Shown here in pieces: positions 26,072-33,514 of a DNA stretch of 64,000 bases. The notes under the pieces were generated by a model. It searched no databases, was not told where the DNA came from, and worked only from the letters and a program-made list of their open reading frames with translations. The stretch comes from JADJOY01 sp046331705 [NCBI: bacterium] (GTDB lineage Bacteria; JADJOY01). The stretch lies in the NCBI GenBank assembly GCA_046331705.1, contig JAXLQJ010000010.1, positions 1-64,000 of the forward strand, in the 5' to 3' direction. Positions within the stretch are counted from its first letter, which is position 1, and every line of letters begins with the position of its first letter. The translations under genes were made by a program, and so were the position numbers.

Positions 26072-26132
26072 AGCCCGATTGGCTCATCACGACTCGGCGC
26101 GGCTGCGCCCTGCGCTCACGAGGAAACCTTTC

Positions 26133-27254
26133 ATGAAAGCCATCGCCGTCAAGCCGTCCACTCGCGAGGTCGGGATCGTCGACCACGCCGAGCCCACGCT
26201 GGTCCACCGCAACGACGTGAAGCTCAAGATGCTCGACGTCGGCGTGTGCGGAACCGACCGGGAGATCTGCGCCTTCGACTACGGCACACCGCCGTTCGGC
26301 TCGGAGCGGCTCGTGATCGGTCACGAGTCTCTCGGGCAGGTGCTCGAGCTCGGACCCGACGTGGTGGGGATCCGCGAGGGCGACTTGGTGGTGCCGATGG
26401 TGCGCCGTCCGTGTGCCCATGCCGATTGCGCCGCCTGCAGCTCCGGGCGCCAGGACTTCTGCTACACGGGCGAGTTCCGCGAGCGCGGCATCAAGGAATG
26501 CCACGGATTCATGACCGAGTACGTCGTGGACGACGCGAGCTACATGAACGTCGTGCCGAGGGAGCTGCGTGACGTGGCCGTGCTGGTGGAGCCGCTCACG
26601 ATCGCGGAGAAGGCGCTGGAGCAGCTCGCGCAGGTTCAGCTGCGGCTGCCGTGGGTGGTGTCGAAGGAGCCCGGCGCGCCGATCGGGGCGGGCCACAAAG
26701 CCGTCGTTCTCGGCGCCGGCCCGGTGGGGCTGCTCGGCGCGATGGCGTTGCTCGTCAACGGCTTCGAGACCTACGTCTACTCGCGATCGAGAAAGCCCAA
26801 CGACAAGGCGGATCTGGTGGAGTCGTTGGGCGCCAAGTACGTCGCGTCGGAGGAGGTCGACGGCAACGGGCTCGCGAAGGCGGTCGGAAACATCGACCTC
26901 GTCTACGAGGCGGTGGGCGCATCTCAGATCTCGTTCGAGGTGATGAAGGTGCTCGGCACCAACGGAGTCTTCATCTTCACCGGCGTGCCAGGGCGCAAGG
27001 CGCCGATCCAGGTCGACACCGACCTCCTGATGCGCAACCTGGTGCTCAAGAATCAGGTGGTGTTCGGCACCGTCAACGCGGGGAAGCAGACGTTCCAGCA
27101 CGCCATCCGCGATCTCGGCACGTTCGTGGAGCGCTTCCCGAAGGCGGTGAGCGCGCTCATCACCGGCCGCTTTCCGGTGGAGGCGCATCGCGAGCTGCTG
27201 CTGGGACGCGCGACGGGCATCAAGAACGTCATCCAGTTCGCCGAGCCCGCCTGA
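26133..27254 (+). CDS. Zinc-dependent glucose 1-dehydrogenase-like MDR enzyme
   Basis: Medium-chain dehydrogenase of 373 residues. Early residues MKAIAVKPSTREVGI and VGVCGTDREICAFDYG, the GHESLGQVLELG stretch and the structural-zinc-type Cys cluster (CAHADCAACSSGRQDFC) resemble archaeal-type glucose dehydrogenases; the Rossmann domain carries VVLGAGPVGLLGAMAL. Such enzymes oxidise glucose or related sugars with NAD(P). The ATG at 26133 has GAGGAAA seven bases upstream. The next gene, a polyferredoxin fusion that would handle NAD(P)H, lies about 310 bp downstream, so the two could share a redox chain. Substrate identity is inferred from the family only. Confidence 0.8.
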   Translation: MKAIAVKPSTREVGIVDHAEPTLVHRNDVKLKMLDVGVCGTDREICAFDYGTPPFGSERLVIGHESLGQVLELGPDVVGIREGDLVVPMVRRPCAHADCAACSSGRQDFCYTGEFRERGIKECHGFMTEYVVDDASYMNVVPRELRDVAVLVEPLTIAEKALEQLAQVQLRLPWVVSKEPGAPIGAGHKAVVLGAGPVGLLGAMALLVNGFETYVYSRSRKPNDKADLVESLGAKYVASEEVDGNGLAKAVGNIDLVYEAVGASQISFEVMKVLGTNGVFIFTGVPGRKAPIQVDTDLLMRNLVLKNQVVFGTVNAGKQTFQHAIRDLGTFVERFPKAVSALITGRFPVEAHRELLLGRATGIKNVIQFAEPA

Positions 27255-27293
27255 GTCGAGCCCGGCGCGAGACTCGCGCGCGCGGGGGCACGC

Positions 27294-27569
27294 GTGGCCG
27301 GCGAGGTGGTGCTCACGAAGATCCAGCTCTTCCGTCAGGGTCCGCGGCGGCACGACGACTCGCCGCTGTGGGTAGACTCGACGTTCGAGAGCGCGCGCCA
27401 ACGAGCCGTGACGCGGACTCTCGAAGAGCTCCCGCCCCAGGACAACGTGCGCGCTCACGAATCGATCGCCCTCGCAGCGCAGCGCAACCCGCTCGAATGC
27501 GCTGCTCCGCGCGGCGCCGCGGCCCTCGTCTCCGGCATCGATTCGTGGGTGCGGGGGACGCCGCCGTGA
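27294..27569 (+). CDS. Small hypothetical protein upstream of the polyferredoxin gene
   Basis: Possible 91-residue product from a GTG start, ending in a TGA that overlaps the GTG start of the next gene by four bases (GTGA, 27566-27569). That overlap type is used by true operon pairs elsewhere in this window and is the main support. The sequence (KIQLFRQGPRRHDDSPLWVD, RTLEELPPQDN) shows no domain, and the composition is close to chance for this GC content. The alternative is a non-coding leader of the polyferredoxin gene. Confidence 0.35.
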   Translation: MAGEVVLTKIQLFRQGPRRHDDSPLWVDSTFESARQRAVTRTLEELPPQDNVRAHESIALAAQRNPLECAAPRGAAALVSGIDSWVRGTPP

Positions 27570-29842
27570 TTCCGCGCTGGCTCGCGCGCTACGCGCGGTG
27601 GCTCCACACCGGCTGGCCGGCGGGAACCGTCGAGGCGCTTCCCGAGGTGAGCGCCGACGGAACCACGGCGGTGCCGGGTGTGCGCGTGGTCGGCGATCTC
27701 ACCGGAGTGCCGCTGCTCAAGATCGCTCTCGACAGCGGGGCGAAAGCCGTCCACGCGATCCTCGCCGAGCCCGACTTCGCCGCGCGCCGCGAGCGCGCTG
27801 GCGACCGCGACGGCGAGCGCCTCGACCTGGTGATCGTGGGCGGCGGAGTCGCCGGCATCGCCGCCGCGGTGGAAGCGGCCACGGCGGGTTTGCGTTTCGC
27901 GGTGCTGGAGGCAGGGCGGCCGTTTCAGACGATCCGCGACTTTCCAGTCGCGAAGCCCATCTTCACGTACCCGAGCGAGCTGGTGCCCGCCGGCTCGCTA
28001 CAGATCGGCGCCAGCGTGAAGGAGGCGCTCATCGAGGAGCTCGAAGCGGCGCGCACGCGCGCCGGGATCGAGCCGGTGCAAGCCCGCGCCGAGCGCATCG
28101 AGCGGCGCGGCGACGAGCTTCTCGTCCATACCGCCGGAGGCGAAGCGCGCGTGTTTCGAGCGTTGCGCGTGATCGTGGCGATCGGACGCAGCGGCGAGTA
28201 CCGCGCCCTCGGCGCGGTAGGCGAGGACCTGCCGAAGGTCTTCCACCGCCTCCACGATCCCAAGGACCATGCTGGCCGACGGGTGCTGGTCGTGGGCGGC
28301 GGCGACTCGGCGCTGGAAGCGGCGTCGGCGCTCGCCGCCGCGGGTGCCCGGGTGACCCTCAGCTACCGGGGGCGTGAGCTGTCGCGGCCGAAGCCCGAGA
28401 ACGTCGCGCGGCTGAGCGACGCGAGCGTGGAGCTTCGTCTCGCCACCACGGTACGCGAGGTGCGCCCGGACGACGTCGTGCTGCGTCACGAGAGCGGCGC
28501 GGAGGAGACGCTCGCCAACGACGTCGTGTTCGCGATGATCGGGCGCGCGGCCCCGCTCGAGCTCTTCCGGCGCTCGGGCATCCCGATCCGCGGCGAGTGG
28601 ACGCACCGCTCGCGCGTGGCCTTCGCCGCCTTCGTTCTCGCCTGTGCGTTCGTCTACAACTGGAAAGCGGGGGGCGCCCTCAACCAGCTCTTTCAGCAGA
28701 ACGGCTGGTTTCCGTACAACGTCGCCGAAGCCGCTTCGGGCGCATCGGCGCTCGCCACGGCGCTTCGGCTCACGTTTCGTGAGCCGGGGTTCCATTACTC
28801 GCTCGCCTACACGACCGCGATTCTCTGCTTCGGTGTCGCGCGAGTGCGGCGCCGCCGCACGCCCTACGTGACGCTCCAGACGGCGGCCCTCGCGGCGTTC
28901 CAGGTGCTGCCGTTGTTCCTCTTGCCGTACGTGCTGCTGCCGTGGGCCGGGCACGCGGGCTGGTTCGACGCGGGGATCGGCCGCCGCTTCGCCGATGCGT
29001 TCTTTCCGCTGGCGAGCTACGGGCAGGGGCGCGAGTACTGGCGCGCGTTCGGCTTCGTGCTGGCGTGGCCGCTCTTCATCTGGAACTTCTTCACGGCCAA
29101 GCCGATGTGGGCGTGGTTGGCCGTGGGCTGCGTTCAGACCTTCGTGCTCATCCCGTGGATGGTTCGCCGCTGGGGGAAGGGCGCTTACTGTGGCTGGATC
29201 TGCTCGTGCGGTGCCCTCGCCGAGACGATGGGGGATCTCCATCGCGGCAAGATGCCGCACGGTCCGCGCTGGAACCAGGTGAATCTCGTCGGGCAGGGAG
29301 TGCTCGCCTTCGCGAGCGCGCTCTTCGTGGCGCGCATCGCGAGCTGGAGCTTTCCGGGAAGCGCCGTCGGTCGCGGGCTGCAGTCGCTCTACGACCGCTT
29401 GGTCTCCAACGCGACGGTGCTCGGCGTGGTCCATCTCGACTACTACCACGTCGTCGACGTCTTCCTGGCCGGGATCGTCGGCGTCGGCTGCTACTTCTGG
29501 TTCTCGGGGCGCGTGTGGTGCCGCTTCGCGTGTCCGCTCGCGGCGCTCATGCACGTCTACGCGCGCTTCTCGAGGTTCCGGATCTTCGCCGACAAGAAGA
29601 AGTGCATCTCGTGCAACGTGTGCACCTCGGTGTGTCACCAGGGCATCGACGTCATGAGCTTCGCCAACAAGGGGCGCCCGATGGAGGACCCCGAATGCGT
29701 GAGGTGCTCGGCTTGCGTCGCGAGCTGCCCCACGGGCGTGCTCTCGTTCGGCAGCCTCGGGCCGGGTGGCGTCGCGTTGCTCGACCGGCTGCCGGCGTCA
29801 CGCGTGCAGCAAGCCGAAGCCCCACGCGGGCAGCCGCACTGA
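27566..29842 (+). CDS. FAD/NAD(P) oxidoreductase fused to a NapH/NosR-like membrane polyferredoxin
   Basis: A 758-residue membrane electron-transfer protein. Residues 85-330 form a two-dinucleotide-binding flavin reductase module (FAD loop VGGGVAGIAA at 91-100, NAD(P) loop VVGGGDSALEAA near 242-253). Residues from about 350 hold around six membrane segments. The membrane part carries CGWICSCG (Cys542, 546, 548) and CRFACP (Cys652, 656), the pattern of NapH/NosR/CcoG-type proteins, and the C-terminus holds two ferredoxin motifs, CISCNVCTSVC (680-690) and CVRCSACVASC (711-721). It could move electrons from NAD(P)H through FAD and Fe-S clusters to or from a membrane carrier. The start codon is set by the overlap with the upstream frame; direction and partner are unknown. 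Confidence 0.85.
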   Translation: MIPRWLARYARWLHTGWPAGTVEALPEVSADGTTAVPGVRVVGDLTGVPLLKIALDSGAKAVHAILAEPDFAARRERAGDRDGERLDLVIVGGGVAGIAAAVEAATAGLRFAVLEAGRPFQTIRDFPVAKPIFTYPSELVPAGSLQIGASVKEALIEELEAARTRAGIEPVQARAERIERRGDELLVHTAGGEARVFRALRVIVAIGRSGEYRALGAVGEDLPKVFHRLHDPKDHAGRRVLVVGGGDSALEAASALAAAGARVTLSYRGRELSRPKPENVARLSDASVELRLATTVREVRPDDVVLRHESGAEETLANDVVFAMIGRAAPLELFRRSGIPIRGEWTHRSRVAFAAFVLACAFVYNWKAGGALNQLFQQNGWFPYNVAEAASGASALATALRLTFREPGFHYSLAYTTAILCFGVARVRRRRTPYVTLQTAALAAFQVLPLFLLPYVLLPWAGHAGWFDAGIGRRFADAFFPLASYGQGREYWRAFGFVLAWPLFIWNFFTAKPMWAWLAVGCVQTFVLIPWMVRRWGKGAYCGWICSCGALAETMGDLHRGKMPHGPRWNQVNLVGQGVLAFASALFVARIASWSFPGSAVGRGLQSLYDRLVSNATVLGVVHLDYYHVVDVFLAGIVGVGCYFWFSGRVWCRFACPLAALMHVYARFSRFRIFADKKKCISCNVCTSVCHQGIDVMSFANKGRPMEDPECVRCSACVASCPTGVLSFGSLGPGGVALLDRLPASRVQQAEAPRGQPH

Positions 29843-29921
29843 CGTCGTCGTCTGCCTTCGCCGGCCGGCGCGCATCGGGCACCCGCGTCGAGCCGTGATC
29901 GTCCGATCGCTTTGGCGCGGG

Positions 29922-29950
29922 TTGAGCCAGGCGGATTCCTCGCGAATACT
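29922..29950 (+). promoter_or_regulatory. Putative sigma-70 promoter of the acyl-CoA synthetase gene
   Basis: TTGAGC (29922-29927) and AATACT (29945-29950) are spaced by 17 bases, 40 bases before the start codon. Both hexamers match four of six consensus positions or better. This is a pattern match only. Confidence 0.4.
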
Positions 29951-29990
29951 GGACGATCGCGCGATGGGGTGCGCAAGACGGAGGGGCGCC

Positions 29991-31670
29991 ATGGCCAAGC
30001 GATGCGATTCACCGTTGGCACTCGACAACGCCTATCACTGGGAGAAGGTGCTCGCGAACAAGACCTATCTGACCCAGCCGTATCCGGGCGGGACGACGCG
30101 CGACTGGAGCTGGGTGCAGGCGATGGACGAGGTGCGGCGCATGGCGGCGCATCTGCGCTCGCTGGGACTGCCGCCCCGCAGTCACGTCGCGCTGATGGCG
30201 AAGAACCAAGCGCAGTGGATCATGACCGACCTCGCGATCTGGGTGGCGGGGCACGTGTCGATCCCGCTCTATCCGAACCTCACGTCGGACACCGTGGCGC
30301 AGATCCTCGACCACAGCGAGGCGAAGCTGATCCTGATCGGCAAGCTCGATTCGTGGGACATGATGAAGGACGGCGTGCCGGCCGCGATGCCGCGAATCGC
30401 GCTGCCGATGAGCCCGATCTCGGGCGCGCCCACCTGGGACGAGATCATCCCCAGCACCCAGCCGCTGCGCGAGAGCCCTGCGCGCGACGCCGACGATCTC
30501 GCCACGATCATCTACACGTCGGGCTCCACGGGCACGCCCAAGGGGGTGATGCACAGCTTCCGCACCATGGGCCTCTCCGGCGTCGGCATCACCCGACACC
30601 TCACCGTCACCCACGACGACCGCATGCTCTCGTACCTGCCGCTTGCCCACGCCTTCGAGCGCTTCGTGGTCGAGATGGGCTCGATGGCGGCGGGTTTCCA
30701 CATCTTCTTCGCCGAATCCCTCGACACCTTCGTGCAGGACTTGCAGCGCGCGCGGCCCACGCTCTTCATCTCGGTGCCGCGCCTGTGGCTCAAGTTCCAG
30801 CTCGGCGTGTTCGCGAAGATGCCGCCCGAAAAGCTCGATCGCCTGCTCAAGATCCCGGTGGTGCGCGGAATCGTCGGCAAGAAGGTCCTCAAGGGACTCG
30901 GCCTCGACAGCGTGCGCTTCGCGGGCAGCGGCTCGGCGCCGATCCCCGCGGACGTCATCGGCTGGTACCGGCGGCTCGGCCTCGAGCTCCTCGAGGGCTA
31001 CGGGATGACCGAGAACTTCTCGTACTCGCATGCCTCGGAGCCCGGCGAGGCACGGGTGGGCTACGTGGGCACCGCGTATCCCGACTGCGAGTGCCGCATC
31101 AGTCCCGCCGGCGAGATCGAGGTCAAGAGCCCCGGCACGATGCTCGGCTACTACAAGGCCCCCGATCTCACGGCCGAGATGATGACGGCCGACGGCTTCC
31201 TCAAGACCGGCGATCGCGGCGAGATGGACGAGAAGGGCCGGCTCCGGATCACCGGCCGTGTGAAGGAGCTCTTCAAGACCAGCAAGGGGAAGTACGTGGC
31301 GCCCGCGCCCATCGAGAACAAGCTGCTCAGCAACACCCGTCTCGAGCAGGCGTGCGTGACCGGCTCCGGGCAACCGCAGCCGCACGCGATCATCGTGCTC
31401 GCGGAGCAGCTACGCGCCGATCTGGCCAAGGGCAGTGTGACCCGGGATCAGATCACGCCCGAGCTCGAGAAGCTCGTCGAGCAGGTGAACGCCACCCTCG
31501 ATCCCCACGAGCAGCTCGAGTTCCTGGTGGTCGCGAAGGAGCCGTGGATGATCGAGAACGGCTACCTCACGCCCACGCTCAAGATCAAACGTGCCGCCGT
31601 CGAGAAGACCTACACTCCGATGTCCGACGGCTGGTACTCGTCGCGCAAGCACGTCATCTGGCAGGAGTAG
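29991..31670 (+). CDS. Long-chain acyl-CoA synthetase-like AMP-forming ligase
   Basis: ANL-superfamily acyl-CoA synthetase of 559 residues that activates a carboxylic acid with ATP and CoA. The P-loop-like motif IIYTSGSTGTPKGVMHS, the central YGMTENFSYSHA, and the C-terminal hinge DEKGRLRITGRVKELFKTSKGKYVAP are all present, as is the late Lys in TLKIKRAAVE, which is needed for adenylation. The motif set matches the long-chain fatty acyl-CoA ligase group, though shorter substrates cannot be excluded. The ATG has GGAGGGG five bases upstream and a promoter-like pair before it. It is not in an operon with beta-oxidation genes. Confidence 0.9.
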   Translation: MAKRCDSPLALDNAYHWEKVLANKTYLTQPYPGGTTRDWSWVQAMDEVRRMAAHLRSLGLPPRSHVALMAKNQAQWIMTDLAIWVAGHVSIPLYPNLTSDTVAQILDHSEAKLILIGKLDSWDMMKDGVPAAMPRIALPMSPISGAPTWDEIIPSTQPLRESPARDADDLATIIYTSGSTGTPKGVMHSFRTMGLSGVGITRHLTVTHDDRMLSYLPLAHAFERFVVEMGSMAAGFHIFFAESLDTFVQDLQRARPTLFISVPRLWLKFQLGVFAKMPPEKLDRLLKIPVVRGIVGKKVLKGLGLDSVRFAGSGSAPIPADVIGWYRRLGLELLEGYGMTENFSYSHASEPGEARVGYVGTAYPDCECRISPAGEIEVKSPGTMLGYYKAPDLTAEMMTADGFLKTGDRGEMDEKGRLRITGRVKELFKTSKGKYVAPAPIENKLLSNTRLEQACVTGSGQPQPHAIIVLAEQLRADLAKGSVTRDQITPELEKLVEQVNATLDPHEQLEFLVVAKEPWMIENGYLTPTLKIKRAAVEKTYTPMSDGWYSSRKHVIWQE

Positions 31671-31771
31671 CCGCGCACCGGCGTGCTTCGCGCACCGGAA
31701 CGCTGCTGCACCGGACGTCGTCTCGGGGTCCGTTCCAGACCCCCGCCCCACCCAAGCCGTGTCGCTTCGCG

Positions 31772-31800
31772 CGCGCGGCGCCACTGGCTGGCGCCGCGCG
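31772..31800. terminator. 12-bp perfect stem-loop between convergent genes
   Basis: CGCGCGGCGCCA (31772-31783) and its complement (31789-31800) enclose a 5-base loop between the ends of the acyl-CoA synthetase gene and the SxtJ/SGNH gene. No T-run on either strand. The position suggests a bidirectional transcription end. Confidence 0.45.
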
Positions 31801-31857
31801 TGATCGGCGTCGCGCGGGGAGAGTGAACGGGCGAGCGGGCAGGTGGGGCGCGAGTGA

Positions 31858-33459
31858 TCAGCGCGCGGCGAGGCGCGCTCGCATGAGCGGCGCCACGGAT
31901 TCGAGGATGCGTCGCGCGAGCACCTCGTTCCCTTCCTCGCCCACGTGGCACCAGTCGATGTAGACGTCCTGGGTCGAGTCCGAGAACGTATCGCCGAGAT
32001 CGACGATCGAATTGCCGATGGCGGCGCGCGTGCCGCCGTAGATCGCCGCCAGGTTCGGCCCGAACGCGTCGGCGTGCGCCTTCTCCTCGTCGCTCTTGGC
32101 GCGCTTGGTGAAGACCGCGGGCTGCCAGAACGCGGTCACCGCGAAACCATACTCCTTGCCGAGGCGCGCCGCGTGGGCGGCCCCTTCGCGGTGGCGCCGC
32201 GCAACCGTGGCGGCCACTTGCTCCACGCTCAGCTCCGCGGGCCAGGCCAGCTCGAATCGGGGTGCCGGTGCGACGCCGCGGCTCGCGATCGCCTTCAGCA
32301 GCAAGTGCACCCCGCTCACGTCGCGGAGGGCGGGCAGCAACTCGTGGCGATCGAGGAAGCGCGCCTGCCACCGCGCCAGATTCTGGTGAATGCGTTCGCG
32401 CTCGCCGTCGAGGGGCGACTGGAAGTGCGCGAACACGTCGTTGGCGCCGTCGTAGAGGATCGCCAGGTCCGGTGCGCGACCGGCCGCGGCGAGCTCGCTG
32501 AGCCGCAGCACCTCCTGCCACTGCACGTAACCATCCTCGCCATAGTTGGTGACGTGCACCGGAAAGCCGGCCTCGGTGGCCAAACGGGCGAACGCCGAGG
32601 GCAGCGTGCCGCCGTCCCTGCTGCCCACCCCCCACACCGTCGATCCGCCGAAGAAATCGATCTCGAGGGGGCGCGGCTGCGGCGCCGGCGGCGGGTTCTC
32701 GGTCCGACGCAACCCACCTTCGACGTGGACGTACTGCGCCGTGTGTCCTGCCTCGGGGAAGTCGCTGCGCTGCCACCCCAGGAAGGGGCGATAGCGCGCG
32801 TGGGTCGCCGCGAGCTCCCGGAAATAGTCGCGCGCCCAGGCCTTGCCGGCGTAGACCGCGGAATGGGCGCGCGCGTCGAGTGGCGCGCGGTCCGTCCATC
32901 CGGTGGCGCGCAGCGCCGCTCCCAGCGCAACGTTGAGCAACACCAGCCACAACGCGGCGGTGACGAGCCGGACCAAGAACGGCGAACGCCCACGCACGCT
33001 CGGGTGAACGTAGGTCTCGTCGCTGAACTGGTGGAAGTAGCGCACCTTGGGGCGCTCGTGATCGGCGCGTACCCAATAGCTCGACACGCGTCGGTCGGGC
33101 TCAGCGTCGAGCGGGTCGGCGCGACGGAGCCGCTGCCAGAGCGCCACCGGTGTGAAGAGCCCGAAGAAGACCGGCAGCAGCAGAACCCAGGTCAACGCCT
33201 CGCCGACCCAATACCCGAGCTTCGCGAAGAACCCCTGGATTCGTGACGCGGCCGTGCGCGATGCCCGGCTCACCGCGAACAGGGTGAGACCCACTCCCGC
33301 CACCACCGCGGCGGCGATCGGCTTGCCGCGCCAATAGAAGAATCCAGCGACCGCGAGCGGGATCAGCAGCTCGGCCACCACGCGTGCCGGACCGGGGGCG
33401 TGCGACACCACGGGCGGTGCGCCGACCTTGTTCCACTCCCAGCGATTGGGATTCTTCAT
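31858..33459 (-). CDS. SxtJ-like membrane protein fused to an SGNH hydrolase domain
   Basis: Protein of 533 residues. The first about 150 residues hold three or four hydrophobic segments in the SxtJ-like pattern (ELLIPLAVAGFFYWRG, PVFFGLFTPVALWQRL), ending in RRADPLDAEPDR. After another membrane segment comes an SGNH/GDSL-like hydrolase domain: FFGGSTVWGVG (Ser), ILYDGANDVF (Gly-x-Asn-Asp) and DWCHVGEEGN (Asp-x-x-His). SGNH hydrolases de-esterify or de-acetylate polysaccharides and lipids, so a cell-surface ester substrate is likely, but none is shown. The ATG is chosen because MKNPNRWEWNK precedes the first membrane segment. It ends near a strong bidirectional hairpin. Confidence 0.75.
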   Translation of the reverse strand: MKNPNRWEWNKVGAPPVVSHAPGPARVVAELLIPLAVAGFFYWRGKPIAAAVVAGVGLTLFAVSRASRTAASRIQGFFAKLGYWVGEALTWVLLLPVFFGLFTPVALWQRLRRADPLDAEPDRRVSSYWVRADHERPKVRYFHQFSDETYVHPSVRGRSPFLVRLVTAALWLVLLNVALGAALRATGWTDRAPLDARAHSAVYAGKAWARDYFRELAATHARYRPFLGWQRSDFPEAGHTAQYVHVEGGLRRTENPPPAPQPRPLEIDFFGGSTVWGVGSRDGGTLPSAFARLATEAGFPVHVTNYGEDGYVQWQEVLRLSELAAAGRAPDLAILYDGANDVFAHFQSPLDGERERIHQNLARWQARFLDRHELLPALRDVSGVHLLLKAIASRGVAPAPRFELAWPAELSVEQVAATVARRHREGAAHAARLGKEYGFAVTAFWQPAVFTKRAKSDEEKAHADAFGPNLAAIYGGTRAAIGNSIVDLGDTFSDSTQDVYIDWCHVGEEGNEVLARRILESVAPLMRARLAAR

Positions 33460-33514
33460 GCCAGTGTGAAGCCGGATGGAGGGTGGGGGCCGCGGCGCGC
33501 CGGGACGCGCGAAC

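Noticed and set aside
27998-29638. A 546-codon minus-strand open frame.
   Set aside because: It is antisense to the polyferredoxin fusion, whose Cys clusters and FAD/NAD loops define the real frame.
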